Positions 51,379 to 62,381 of a stretch of DNA of 64,000 nucleotides are shown here, in pieces (the stretch's first letter is position 1; every line of letters starts with the position of its first letter). A program made the position numbers and the translations under genes. Source of the DNA: Enterobacter sp. SA187. GTDB taxonomy: Bacteria > Pseudomonadota > Gammaproteobacteria > Enterobacterales > Enterobacteriaceae. A model generated the notes under the pieces. The model was given only the letters and a program-made list of their open reading frames with translations, was not told the DNA's origin and did not search any database. The DNA is taken from assembly GCF_001888805.2 (NCBI RefSeq), contig NZ_CP019113.1, positions 2,480,001 to 2,544,000 on the forward strand, in the 5' to 3' direction.

Positions 51379-54062
51379 AGATCCTCGGGGAGTTCAGTCA
51401 GGGCCGGGGGGGATCCCTGCGGCAGTGTAACACAGAAACAGGCCCCGCCTTCCGGGCGGTTAGCGGCGGTAATAGTGCCGCCGTGCACGCTGACAATCGC
51501 CTGGCAAATGGCCAGCCCCAGCCCGACGCCGGGAATAGCCGACTCTTTATGACCACGGGCAAATTTATCAAAAATACTCGCCTGTTGCCCCTCCGGAATG
51601 CCGGGGCCGTTATCCCATACCGCCAGCCGGAATTCCTCTTTTTCGACACGGGCGGAAATGCCGATCTGCGCCGTCGGCCCGGCGTATTTCAGGGCGTTTT
51701 CCAGCAGATTGATCAGCACCCGCTCGAACAACGGCCCGTCGATATGCACCAGCATCAGCGGATCCGGCATCTCAAGGGCGATCTGCCGGCTGCCGGGCAG
51801 CGCCTCCATGGTGCGCAGCGCGCTGCCGATCACTTCTTCCAGCGTCAGCCACTCCTTTTTAAGATTAAATCCGCCGGACTGAATACGCGCCATATCCAGC
51901 AGATTATTCACCAGCCGCGTGGTGTTCAGCACATGCTGACGGATTTCACTGGCCTGGGTGGCGTGGGGCGAGCCTTCGCTGGCCAGATCCAGCGTCAGGA
52001 TCTCCGCCTGGCCGAACAGCACCGTCAGCGGCGTACGCAGGTCATGGGACAGCGCCGCCAGCAGCGCATTGCGCACGCTTTCCCGCTCGCTCGCCAGCCG
52101 CGATTGCTGTTCGCTGGCGGTGAGCGCCAGACGCTCCAGGGCGTTCGCCACCAGCAGGGTAAAGGTTTCCAGCAACCGCTGCTGTTCAGGGATCATCAGC
52201 TGGCGCAGGCTGGTGGGCTCCACCACCACCAGGCCGCGGGTTTTATCGGCGCTGTTCAGCGGCAAAATTTGATAGGGCACGCCGGGCAGCGTATCGGTGC
52301 CCGCGCCCGCAGGCTGGCCTTTGGTAAAGCTCCACTGGGCGATGGCGTCATCCCAGGGCGTCAGCCCCGGCTGGCGGGTGAGGGCGGTCAGCGTGCCGTC
52401 CGGTCCGGCGATCAGCAACTGGCTTTGCGCGTGAAAGGTGGAGCGGATAAAGGCTTCGCTGGTGGCGGCGATGTCGCGCTCGTTACGCCCGGCGGCCAGC
52501 GCTTTCGACAGCTCATACAGATGCCGGGTACGCTGCTCGCGGTAACGCGCCACCCGCGCCTGATAGCGCACGCCAGCGGTGAGATTACCGATCACCAGCC
52601 CGACGGTGAGCATGACGCCGAAGGTCAGCAGATACTGCACGTCCGACACCGCCAGGGTACCGCGCGGGGCGATGAAAAACAGATCGAAGCTGACCACGTT
52701 AATCACCGTCGCCAGCACCGACGGCCAGCGGCCATAAAACAGCGCGACTATCACCACGCCCAGCAGGTAGAGCATCACCAGGTTGGCGGCGTCAAAGGCC
52801 ATCAGCCACTGGCTGGCGATCAGGGTGATCAGCGCGCACAGCCCGACGGCCACCAGCGTACCGGTGAGCTGCACGCGCCAGCGATCCAGCCACGGCCGGG
52901 TGTCCGTCGTACGGGCGGCGGCAGGGGCGGGTTTATCTTCCAGGGCGACGATCATCAAATCCAGATCGGGAGCCAGCCGCGCCAGCCTTTCGGCAAAGGT
53001 TTCATGCTGCCAGAAACGGCGCGATGTACGGCGGCCGGTGATAATTTTGCCGAGATTATGCTCACGGGCGTAGCGGACAATCGCCTTTTCCTGCTGTGGA
53101 TCCGCAAGGGTGGCGGTTTCCGCGCCCAGTTCCTGAGCTAAGCGTAACGCGCTGAGAATGGCGCGGCGCTGCGCTTCCGGCAGTTTGTGCAGAGTGGGGG
53201 TTTCCACGTACACCGCATGCCATTCGCTGCCGAGTTTGGCCGCCAGACGCGCGGCAGTACGCACCAGTTTTTCATTACCGGTGCCGTGACCGATGCACAG
53301 CAAAATGGCGTCCCGCGTATGCCAGACTTTCTCCTCGCCGGGGCGACCGCGAAAGGCGCGCATCTGCGAATCCACCCGGTCGGCGGTGCGGCGCAGCGCC
53401 AGCTCGCGCAGGGCGATCAGATTGCCTTTACGGAAAAAGTGTTCGATGGCGCGCTCGGCTTGGCCGCCGAAGTAGACTTTGCCATCGTGCAGGCGCTGGC
53501 GCAGATCGTCCGGCGGCAGATCCACCAGCACCACTTCGTCGGCGGCATCAAAAAAGGGATCCGGCACGGTTTCCCGCACCTGGATCCCGGTGACGCCGCT
53601 GACCACATCGTTGAGGCTTTCCAGATGCTGCACATTAACGGTGGTGAACACATCAATGCCTGCTTCCAGTAACTCTTCTACATCCTGCCAGCGTTTTGGA
53701 TGGCGTGAGCCGGGCGCATTGGTGTGCGCCAGCTCATCCATTAAGATCAGCGCCGGACGCCGCGCCAGGGCGGCATCCAGGTCAAACTCATCCAGCTCCC
53801 GCCGCCGGTGAGCGATACGGCGGGGCGGCAGCGTCGCCAGCCCCGTCAGCATCGCCGCGGTTTCCGGGCGGCCATGGGTTTCCACCACGCCGATTAAAAT
53901 ATCCAGCCCCTGCGCCCGCAGGCGCTGCGCTTCCGCCAGCATGGCGAAGGTTTTGCCGACCCCGGCGCAGGCACCAAAAAACACCTTCAGCTTGCCGCGA
54001 TGGGGGGCAGCGGCCTGCTCCAGCAGGCGGTCAGGATCCGGGCGCAACGGCTCGTCTGTCAT
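51375..54062 (-). CDS. kdpD: potassium-sensing histidine kinase KdpD
   Basis: The 895-residue sensor kinase has an N-terminal KdpD domain with a Walker-like GACAGVGKTFAML (about 31-43) and FTTVNVQHLESLNDVV, a universal-stress-protein-like domain, four membrane helices (about 400-500), a GAF-like domain and the kinase core (ALSHDLRTPLTVLFGQAEIL with the phosphorylated His, then FDKFARGHKESAIPGVGLGL). Length is normal. Confidence 0.98.
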   Translation of the reverse strand: MTDEPLRPDPDRLLEQAAAPHRGKLKVFFGACAGVGKTFAMLAEAQRLRAQGLDILIGVVETHGRPETAAMLTGLATLPPRRIAHRRRELDEFDLDAALARRPALILMDELAHTNAPGSRHPKRWQDVEELLEAGIDVFTTVNVQHLESLNDVVSGVTGIQVRETVPDPFFDAADEVVLVDLPPDDLRQRLHDGKVYFGGQAERAIEHFFRKGNLIALRELALRRTADRVDSQMRAFRGRPGEEKVWHTRDAILLCIGHGTGNEKLVRTAARLAAKLGSEWHAVYVETPTLHKLPEAQRRAILSALRLAQELGAETATLADPQQEKAIVRYAREHNLGKIITGRRTSRRFWQHETFAERLARLAPDLDLMIVALEDKPAPAAARTTDTRPWLDRWRVQLTGTLVAVGLCALITLIASQWLMAFDAANLVMLYLLGVVIVALFYGRWPSVLATVINVVSFDLFFIAPRGTLAVSDVQYLLTFGVMLTVGLVIGNLTAGVRYQARVARYREQRTRHLYELSKALAAGRNERDIAATSEAFIRSTFHAQSQLLIAGPDGTLTALTRQPGLTPWDDAIAQWSFTKGQPAGAGTDTLPGVPYQILPLNSADKTRGLVVVEPTSLRQLMIPEQQRLLETFTLLVANALERLALTASEQQSRLASERESVRNALLAALSHDLRTPLTVLFGQAEILTLDLASEGSPHATQASEIRQHVLNTTRLVNNLLDMARIQSGGFNLKKEWLTLEEVIGSALRTMEALPGSRQIALEMPDPLMLVHIDGPLFERVLINLLENALKYAGPTAQIGISARVEKEEFRLAVWDNGPGIPEGQQASIFDKFARGHKESAIPGVGLGLAICQAIVSVHGGTITAANRPEGGACFCVTLPQGSPPALTELPEDL

Positions 54063-54640
54063 TCAGGATTATCCTTAAGCGCGTCCAGCGCGAGGTTTAA
54101 CTCAACGATATTCACCACCGGCTCGCCGCTAAACGCGATGAGCGGCTGCTGCGTATGGCGTTCGACCAGCTGCGACAGCACCTCTGCCGACAGCCCACGG
54201 GCCTGCGCCACGCGCGGGATCTGCCAGCGCACCGCCGCAGGGCTGAGGCCATAATCCAGCCCGCTCGACGAGGCGGTGACCAGCTCTACCGGCACGCGCT
54301 GATCCGCCTGGGGGTTGGCCGCCCGCAGCGCGGCGACGCGCTCACGGATCGCCGTATCCAGCGCCGGATTGCTGGCCGCCAGATTACTGCCGCCGGACGC
54401 CAGCGGATTATAAGGCGAATCTGAAGTTACAGAAGGGCGACCGTGAAAATATCCCGGCGCGCTAAAGTTTTGCCCGATCAGCCGCGAGCCACGAACCTCA
54501 TCTTCCACGCGGATCAGCGAGCCGTTCGCCTGGTCGCGGAACCACCACTGGCCCAGCACGGTAGTGACCAGCGGGTACAGCCCGCCGGTGATCAAGGTTA
54601 AGAATAACAACAGCAGAACAGCAGGACGTAAAACAGCCAT
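54059..54640 (-). CDS. kdpC: potassium-transporting ATPase subunit KdpC
   Basis: The 193-residue protein has one N-terminal membrane helix and a periplasmic domain with GSRLIGQNFSAPGYFHGRPS and ASSSGLDYGLSPAAVRWQIP. It stabilises the KdpFABC complex and helps ATP binding. It follows kdpB by 11 bases and overlaps kdpD by four. Confidence 0.98.
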   Translation of the reverse strand: MAVLRPAVLLLLFLTLITGGLYPLVTTVLGQWWFRDQANGSLIRVEDEVRGSRLIGQNFSAPGYFHGRPSVTSDSPYNPLASGGSNLAASNPALDTAIRERVAALRAANPQADQRVPVELVTASSSGLDYGLSPAAVRWQIPRVAQARGLSAEVLSQLVERHTQQPLIAFSGEPVVNIVELNLALDALKDNPE

Positions 54641-54651
54641 TTTCAGGATCC

Positions 54652-56700
54652 TTACACCAGACCGGTGAGCGACAACAGCAGGTCAATCAGCTTGATGCCG
54701 ATAAAGGGCACCACCAGGCCGCCGAGACCGTAAATCCACAGGTTACGGCGCAGCATGGCGGAGGCGCTCAGGGGCTTATAGCTCACGCCTTTCAGCGCCA
54801 GCGGAATGAGAAACACGATGATCAGCGCGTTAAAGATCACCGCGCTTAAAATCGCCGACGCCGGGGAGTGCAGGTGCATCACGTTCAGTGCGTTCAGCTG
54901 CGGATAAGTCACCGCGAACGCCGCCGGGATAATGGCGAAATACTTCGCCACATCGTTGGCGATACTGAAAGTGGTGAGCGAGCCGCGTGTCATCAGCATC
55001 TGTTTACCGATATGCACCACTTCGATGAGCTTGGTGGGGTTTGAGTCCAGATCCACCATGTTACCCGCCTCTTTCGCGGCCTGGGTACCGGAGTTCATCG
55101 CCACTGCCACATCTGCCTGCGCCAGCGCTGGCGCATCGTTGGTGCCGTCGCCGGTCATTGCCACCAGACGGCCATCGGACTGATACTGGCGGATCAGCGC
55201 CAGTTTCGCTTCCGGCGTCGCTTCCGCGAGGAAATCATCGACGCCCGCTTCGGCGGCAATAGCCGCAGCGGTCAGGCGGTTATCGCCGGTGATCATCACG
55301 GTTTTGATACCCATGGCGCGCAACTGGGCGAAACGCGCCTTGATGCCGCCTTTGACGATATCTTTCAGGGCGATGACGCCGAGCACCGTTGCGCCGTCCG
55401 CCACCACCAGCGGCGTGGAGCCCTGACGGGCGACGGTTTCCACCAGCGCGTCGACATCCGGCGGGAAGTGCCCGCCGTTGGCCTCGATATGGCGGCGCAG
55501 CGCATCCACCGAGCCTTTACGGATCAGACGATCCTGAATATTGATGCCGCTCATGCGCGTCTGGGCGGTGAAGGGCACGAAAGTCGCATTCAGGCTCTGA
55601 ATATCCCGCTCGCGCAGATTAAAGCGCTGACGGGCGAGGATCACGATGCTGCGGCCTTCCGGCGTTTCATCCGCCAGCGAGGAGAGCTGCGCGGCGTCTG
55701 CCAGCGCCCGTTCTTCCACCCCTTTTACCGGCAGGAAGGCGGAGGCCTGACGGTTGCCGAGGGTGATGGTGCCGGTTTTATCCAGCAGCAGCACATCGAC
55801 ATCGCCTGCCGCTTCCACCGCGCGTCCGCTGGTGGCGATCACGTTTGCCCCCAGCATACGGCTCATCCCCGCCACGCCGATGGCGGATAACAGCCCGCCG
55901 ATGGTGGTCGGGATCAGACAGACCAGCAGCGCCACCAGCACCGTCACGCTGACCGCCGTGCCGCCGTAAGCCGAGAACGGCCACAGGGTCGCCGTCGCCA
56001 GCAGGAAAACGATGGTCAGCGCCACCAGCAGAATGGTCAGCGCGATTTCGTTCGGCGTTTTGCGGCGTTGCGCGCCTTCCACCATGGCGATCATGCGATC
56101 AAGGAAGGTTTCGCCAGGGTTAACGCTGCACTGGATCACCAGCCAGTCAGAAAGAATGCGTGTGCCGCCGGTCACCGAGGCAAAATCGCCGCCGGATTCG
56201 CGGATCACCGGCGCGGATTCACCGGTAATGGCGCTTTCATCCACCGACGCGCCGCCTTCGATCACTTCGCCGTCGCAGGGGATAATGTCACCGGCTTCCA
56301 CCAGCACAATATCGCCCTTGCGCAGATCGGCAGCGGGCACCTGATCCTGCTGCGCATCGTGACGCGGGGCGCGCAGCTTGCGGGCAAACGCCGTTTTCTG
56401 TACCCCTTTCAGGCTGTTGGCCTGGGCTTTACTGCGGCCCTCCGCCAGCGCTTCGGCAAAGTTGGCGAACAATACGGTAAACCACAGCCAGAGGCTGATG
56501 GTGCCGGTAAATCCGGCGCTGCCCGACATCTGCCCGGTGGCCATCGCCACGCACAGCAGGGTGGTGAGCAGGCTGCCCAGCCAGACCATAAACATCACCG
56601 GGTTGCGCCACTGCGCACGCGGGCTTAATTTGCGGAAAGAATCTAAAAGTGCCTGACGAACCAGCGCGGGTTCGAGCAGGGCAAGTTGCTTGCGGCTCAT
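54652..56700 (-). CDS. kdpB: potassium-transporting P-type ATPase subunit KdpB
   Basis: The 682-residue ATPase has the phosphorylated D307 in LLLDKTGT, the actuator motif TGES (159-162, S162 is the site of inhibitory phosphorylation in E. coli) and the hinge MTGDGTNDAPALAQADVAVA. It energises K+ uptake through KdpA. Length equals that of E. coli KdpB. Confidence 0.99.
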   Translation of the reverse strand: MSRKQLALLEPALVRQALLDSFRKLSPRAQWRNPVMFMVWLGSLLTTLLCVAMATGQMSGSAGFTGTISLWLWFTVLFANFAEALAEGRSKAQANSLKGVQKTAFARKLRAPRHDAQQDQVPAADLRKGDIVLVEAGDIIPCDGEVIEGGASVDESAITGESAPVIRESGGDFASVTGGTRILSDWLVIQCSVNPGETFLDRMIAMVEGAQRRKTPNEIALTILLVALTIVFLLATATLWPFSAYGGTAVSVTVLVALLVCLIPTTIGGLLSAIGVAGMSRMLGANVIATSGRAVEAAGDVDVLLLDKTGTITLGNRQASAFLPVKGVEERALADAAQLSSLADETPEGRSIVILARQRFNLRERDIQSLNATFVPFTAQTRMSGINIQDRLIRKGSVDALRRHIEANGGHFPPDVDALVETVARQGSTPLVVADGATVLGVIALKDIVKGGIKARFAQLRAMGIKTVMITGDNRLTAAAIAAEAGVDDFLAEATPEAKLALIRQYQSDGRLVAMTGDGTNDAPALAQADVAVAMNSGTQAAKEAGNMVDLDSNPTKLIEVVHIGKQMLMTRGSLTTFSIANDVAKYFAIIPAAFAVTYPQLNALNVMHLHSPASAILSAVIFNALIIVFLIPLALKGVSYKPLSASAMLRRNLWIYGLGGLVVPFIGIKLIDLLLSLTGLV

Positions 56701-56710
56701 TGTGTGCGCC

Positions 56711-58390
56711 TTAACGTAAGGAAAGATGTTCTGCGACCGGGCCTAAGGCCAGCGCGGGAATAAAGGTCAGCGCACCCACCAGCAGCACGGTGCCGATCAG
56801 CAGACCGACAAACAATGCGCCGTGCGTGGGCAGGGTGCCGTTACCGGCGGGCTGGCGTTTTTTCATCACCAGCGACCCGGCGATAGCCATGACCGGGATG
56901 ATCACCCCGAAGCGCCCGGCGAACATGCAGACCGCCAGCAGACAGTTCCAGAACGGCGTGTTGGCGCTCAGTCCGGCAAAGGCGCTGCCGTTGTTGTTCG
57001 CGGCAGACGACACCGCATACAGCACTTCGCTGAAGCCGTGGGTGCCGGGGTTTAACATGCCTGCGCGTCCGGCCTCGGTCATCATCGCCAGCGCGGTGCC
57101 GAGCAGCACCAGCAGCGGGGTGACGAGGATCGCCAGCGCGGTCATTTTCATCTCGCGGACGTCGATTTTTTTGCCGAGGTATTCCGGCGTGCGGCCAATC
57201 ATCAGCCCGGCGATAAAGACTGCCAGCAGGACGAACAGCAACATGCCGTACAGACCGGATCCGACGCCGCCGAACACCACTTCGCCGATCTGCATCAGCC
57301 ACAGCGGGATCATGCCGCCCAGCGCGGTGAAAGAGTCGTGCATGGCGTTCACCGCACCGCAGGAGGCCGCCGTGGTGACCACTGCATACAGGCTGCTCGC
57401 CAGAATGCCGAAGCGACTCTCTTTGCCTTCCATATTGATGTGGCTGTCTGCGCCAAACGCCGTGAGGTTAGCGTTGCCGTGCAGCTCGCCCCACATTACC
57501 AGCGCAACGCAGACCACGAAGATGATGGACATCGCCCAGAGGATCATGTGACCCTGGCGTTTATCGCCGACCGCGTCGCCAAAGGCGAAGCAGAGCGCGG
57601 CGGGGATGATAAAGATCGCCAGCATCTGCACCAGGTTGGTCAGCGCGGTGGGGTTTTCAAACGGATGCGAGGAGTTGGCGTTAAAGAAACCGCCGCCGTT
57701 GGTGCCCAGCAGTTTAATGGCTTCCTGCGAGGCCACCGGTCCCATCGGCAGCACCGACTTCGCCCCTTCCAGCGAAGTAAAGGGCTGATAGGCATCGATG
57801 TTTTGCAGTACGCCCTGTTGCATAAAGAACAGCGCCAGCAGCAGCGAGAGCGGCAGCAGGATCCACAGGGTAATGCGCGTCAGATCGACCCAGGCGTTAC
57901 CCAGCGTATTAACGCTTTGTCGGGCGAACGCGCGGATCAGCGCAAAGAGCACCGCAATGCCGGTAGCGGCAGAGAGGAAGTTCTGTACCGTCAGCCCGAC
58001 CATCTGGCTGAAATAGCTGAGCGTGCTTTCACCGGCATACGACTGCCAGTTGGTGTTAGCGACAAAACTCACCGCAGTATTCAGCGCCAGATGCCATGAC
58101 AGGCCAGGCAGTTGCTGCGGGTTCAGCGGCAGATGATCCTGCACCATCAGCATCGCGAACAGCAGCACCAGCCCGCAAATATTGATCGCAAGAATGGCGA
58201 ACAGATATTGCCGCCAGTTCATCGGCGACGGATTAATGCCCAGCCCGCGCCACAGCAGGTTTTCAACGCCCCCCGTGCCTGCAAGGGGCGCACCGCGCAC
58301 CATTTTTGCCAGTACGCCGCCCAGCGGTCGTGCCAGCACCATCAGCACCAGCATAAAGCTGGCGATCAGTAAAAACGCCTGAGCCGCCAT
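56711..58390 (-). CDS. kdpA: potassium-transporting ATPase channel subunit KdpA
   Basis: The 559-residue channel-like protein carries four selectivity-filter loops of the Trk/Kdp superfamily, among them FVANTNWQSYAGESTLSYFS and LLGTNGGGFFNANSSHPFEN. The start MAAQAFLLIASFMLVL at 58390 overlaps the kdpF stop (TGATG). A longer upstream frame would cover kdpF and is rejected. Confidence 0.98.
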   Translation of the reverse strand: MAAQAFLLIASFMLVLMVLARPLGGVLAKMVRGAPLAGTGGVENLLWRGLGINPSPMNWRQYLFAILAINICGLVLLFAMLMVQDHLPLNPQQLPGLSWHLALNTAVSFVANTNWQSYAGESTLSYFSQMVGLTVQNFLSAATGIAVLFALIRAFARQSVNTLGNAWVDLTRITLWILLPLSLLLALFFMQQGVLQNIDAYQPFTSLEGAKSVLPMGPVASQEAIKLLGTNGGGFFNANSSHPFENPTALTNLVQMLAIFIIPAALCFAFGDAVGDKRQGHMILWAMSIIFVVCVALVMWGELHGNANLTAFGADSHINMEGKESRFGILASSLYAVVTTAASCGAVNAMHDSFTALGGMIPLWLMQIGEVVFGGVGSGLYGMLLFVLLAVFIAGLMIGRTPEYLGKKIDVREMKMTALAILVTPLLVLLGTALAMMTEAGRAGMLNPGTHGFSEVLYAVSSAANNNGSAFAGLSANTPFWNCLLAVCMFAGRFGVIIPVMAIAGSLVMKKRQPAGNGTLPTHGALFVGLLIGTVLLVGALTFIPALALGPVAEHLSLR

Positions 58391-58479
58391 CAGAAGGCCT
58401 CCGCGTTTATCAGGGCGTAAACCAGATAGCCCAACAACAGGAAAACCAGTACCACACCGGTTATTACGCCTGCACTCAC
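58390..58479 (-). CDS. kdpF: Kdp small subunit KdpF
   Basis: The 29-residue single-helix protein (MSAGVITGVVLVFLLLGYLV, then YALINAEAF) starts at GTG after a strong GGAGGTG ribosome site. It matches E. coli KdpF and stabilises the Kdp complex. It is coupled to kdpA by the TGATG overlap. Confidence 0.96.
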   Translation of the reverse strand: MSAGVITGVVLVFLLLGYLVYALINAEAF

Positions 58480-58560
58480 AATCCACCTCCAGGTGTCTTT
58501 TGTTAACGTAGTGAAGGTAGGATTTTCGGTGCAAAGATTTCGCAAAAATCAGGCGGGCGG

Positions 58561-58582
58561 GTGTAAAAAAAGTATAAAAATG
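58561..58582 (-). promoter_or_regulatory. KdpE-binding site upstream of kdpF
   Basis: On the minus strand CATTTTTATACTTTTTTTAC followed by AC is the T-rich site known to bind KdpE upstream of kdpFABC in E. coli. It lies about 80 bases upstream of the kdpF start. The rest of the interval from 58480 to 58787 is AT-rich and divergent towards ybfA, with no gene seen. Confidence 0.8.
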
Positions 58583-58787
58583 AAAAATGGCACAATTTAA
58601 CTAAGGTTTAGTATTTATTTAACTATTTTGTAACTTAATTACGGTGGGTTGTGTAAATATTGGCTAAACAGGTGAAAAATAGTGGTCGGATGAGTAGTAA
58701 AATTACAAACAAAACGGTACTATTTTAACCAGTTCAGCAGATTCATTTTTACGGTGAATGTTACCGACCAACAAAAGGGGGAAGCTT

Positions 58788-58994
58788 ATGTCTTTATATC
58801 GGGAATATCCTGCACACGTCATTTTCGTACGCCGCGCTTTCGCCGTTGCGGCAGGCATCATCGCATTACCGGTGATGTTATTCTGGAAAGATCGTGCACG
58901 TTTTTACAGCTATCTGCATCGGGTCTGGGCGAAAACCAGCGATAAGCCGGTGTGGATGGATCAGGCCGAGAAAGTCGCCTGCGATTTCTACTAA
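58788..58994 (+). CDS. ybfA: YbfA, small conserved protein
   Basis: The 68-residue protein matches E. coli YbfA in length and sequence (MSLYREYPAHVIFVRRAFAV, FWKDRARFYSYLHRVW, KPVWMDQAEK). It has one hydrophobic segment (about 15-31) and is of unknown function. AAGGGGGAAG precedes the ATG; an upstream ATG at 58758 is not supported. Confidence 0.92.
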   Translation: MSLYREYPAHVIFVRRAFAVAAGIIALPVMLFWKDRARFYSYLHRVWAKTSDKPVWMDQAEKVACDFY

Positions 58995-59045
58995 GAAGCA
59001 AAGCGCACACAGCAAACTACAAGCCCATGCGGCAAAAAAAGAAAA

Positions 59046-59074
59046 ACCGCCAAATCTGATTTGGCGGTTTTTTT
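59046..59074 (+). terminator. Rho-independent terminator after ybfA
   Basis: A 10-bp stem ACCGCCAAAT/ATTTGGCGGT with a CTG loop is followed by a run of T residues. An A-run upstream of the stem would also let it work on the other strand. Confidence 0.92.
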
Positions 59075-59223
59075 ATGCCTGTAGATCCGCTATTCATTGT
59101 GAAACGTGTTCGGTTGCTGCTTTTACCAGCAGTCAGCTGTTCATCACGTGTTCCACGCAAACCGGCGCGGTATTTTTTGATGTTCTCAGGCTACACTCAT
59201 TTTACGGGCTAAAAGGAGTCGTT

Positions 59224-60180
59224 ATGAGTGAGAAAATCCCTGTTGGCATCAGCGCCTGTCTGTTAGGGGAACAGGTGCGTTTTGATGGCGGCCATAAGCG
59301 TCTGGCGTTTGCGGTTGAAGAGTTATCGCCGCTGATGAAATTTGAGCCGGTATGCCCGGAAATGGCGATTGGCCTGCCGGTGCCGCGTCCGGCGCTGCGG
59401 CTGGTAAAAAAGGATACGGGTGACCTCTCGCTGCGCTTCAGCGACGGGCGCGAAGGCGACCTGACGCAGGACATGATCGACTTTGCGGAAAAACGCATCA
59501 GTCAGTTTGACCGCCTGTGCGGTTATATCGTCTGCGCCAAATCCCCCAGTTGCGGCATGGAGCGGGTGCGCGTCTACGAACTGGAAAACAATAATAACCG
59601 TAAAGCCGGGCGCGGCATCTATACCGACGTGCTGATGAAAACTTTCCCCTGGCTGCCGGTGGAAGAAGACGGGCGGCTGCACGATCCCATGATCCGCGAA
59701 AACTTCGTTGAGCGCGTCTATGCCCTGCATGAACTGAACAGCGTGCGCGAGCGCGGCCTGACCCGCGGCGAGCTTATCGCCTATCACAGCCGCTACAAAC
59801 TCCTGCTGCTGGCTCATTCACAGCCCAAATACCGCGAACTGGGACGCTTCGTGGCGGCCATACATGAATGGTCATCGCTGGAGGAGTGGTTTGTCGAATA
59901 TCGTCTGCGGCTGATGGATCTGCTTTCCCATCAGGCCACGCGCCGCAACCATACAAACGTGCTGATGCACGTGCAGGGCTATTTCCGCAAACAGCTTAAC
60001 GCGCGCCAGCGCGAAGAGCTCTCCTCGCTTATTGACCGCTACCGTCAGGGCACGCAGCCGCTGCTCGCCCCGGTCACCTTACTTAAACACTATATGGCCG
60101 AATTCCCGGACGCTTATCTGTCGGGACAGCGCTATTTTGATCCCTGGCCGGAAACGCTTCGTCTTCGCTACGGACATTAA
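59224..60180 (+). CDS. ybgA: YbgA, fused DUF523-DUF1722 protein
   Basis: The 318-residue protein joins an N-terminal DUF523 domain (about 1-150) to a C-terminal DUF1722 domain (about 155-315, YHSRYKLLLLAHSQPKYREL, HTNVLMHVQGYF). E. coli K-12 YbgA has only the second part (169 residues). DUF523 includes TudS-type thiouracil desulfidases that hold an iron-sulfur cluster with cysteines; here C12 (SACLLG), C44 (PVCPEM) and C104/C110 (VCAKSPSCGM) are candidates. The gene is next to phr, 12 bases upstream, suggesting co-transcription. Confidence 0.9.
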   Translation: MSEKIPVGISACLLGEQVRFDGGHKRLAFAVEELSPLMKFEPVCPEMAIGLPVPRPALRLVKKDTGDLSLRFSDGREGDLTQDMIDFAEKRISQFDRLCGYIVCAKSPSCGMERVRVYELENNNNRKAGRGIYTDVLMKTFPWLPVEEDGRLHDPMIRENFVERVYALHELNSVRERGLTRGELIAYHSRYKLLLLAHSQPKYRELGRFVAAIHEWSSLEEWFVEYRLRLMDLLSHQATRRNHTNVLMHVQGYFRKQLNARQREELSSLIDRYRQGTQPLLAPVTLLKHYMAEFPDAYLSGQRYFDPWPETLRLRYGH

Positions 60181-60192
60181 TTCAGGAGAGTT

Positions 60193-61611
<1,419 letters not shown>

Positions 61612-61623
61612 AGGAGAGGCACG

Positions 61624-62367
61624 ATGAAAAATAGCGATCTGGAAAAACTGATCAACGACAAACTCAACAGTGGCGCGTTCAGCGATTACGGCCCGAACGG
61701 ACTCCAGGTTGAAGGGCGCGACAGCGTACAAAAAATTATTACCGGCGTCACCGCCAGCCAGGCGCTGCTGGATGAAGCCGTGCGCCTGGGCGCGGACGCG
61801 GTGATCGTCCATCACGGCTATTTCTGGAAAAACGAAGCGCCGATCATTCGCGGCATGAAGCGTAACCGCCTGAAAACCCTGCTGGCCAACGACATCAACC
61901 TCTACGGCTGGCACCTGCCGCTGGACGCGCACCCGGAGCTGGGCAACAACGTGCAGCTGGCGAAGCTGCTCGGCATCACGGTGATGGGCCAGGTGGACGA
62001 TCTGGTGCCCTGGGGCGAGCTGGCGATCCCGGTGCCCGGCCCGGAGCTGGCTTCGTGGATCGAAGCGCGTCTGGGGCGCAGGCCGCTGTGGTGTGGCGAC
62101 ACCGGGCCGGAGGAGATCCGGCGTGTCGCATGGTGCACCGGCGGCGGTCAGGGCTTTATCGACAGCGCCGCGCGTTTTGGCGTGGATGCCTTTATCACCG
62201 GCGAAGTTTCGGAGCAGACCATTCACTCCGCCCGTGAGCAGGGCCTGCATTTCTATGCGGCGGGTCATCACGCCACCGAGCGCGGCGGTATTCGCGCCCT
62301 GAGCGAATGGCTGACGGAAAATACCGATCTGGACGTCACCTTTATTGATATTCCTAATCCAGCCTGA
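61624..62367 (+). CDS. ybgI: YbgI, NIF3 family metal-binding protein
   Basis: The 247-residue protein belongs to the NIF3/DUF34 family (di-metal hexamer; GTP cyclohydrolase type 2-like annotations exist). Metal ligands are seen in VIVHHGYFWKNE and in AAGHHATERGG. Length matches E. coli YbgI. The function is not settled. It opens the ybgI-pxpB-pxpC-pxpA run. Confidence 0.95.
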   Translation: MKNSDLEKLINDKLNSGAFSDYGPNGLQVEGRDSVQKIITGVTASQALLDEAVRLGADAVIVHHGYFWKNEAPIIRGMKRNRLKTLLANDINLYGWHLPLDAHPELGNNVQLAKLLGITVMGQVDDLVPWGELAIPVPGPELASWIEARLGRRPLWCGDTGPEEIRRVAWCTGGGQGFIDSAARFGVDAFITGEVSEQTIHSAREQGLHFYAAGHHATERGGIRALSEWLTENTDLDVTFIDIPNPA

Positions 62368-62381
62368 TGCGAGGAGCGAAA

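Noticed and set aside
56711..58534. KdpA extended to 58534
   Set aside because: The extension covers kdpF in another frame. The ATG at 58390 gives the usual KdpA length and a TGATG coupling.
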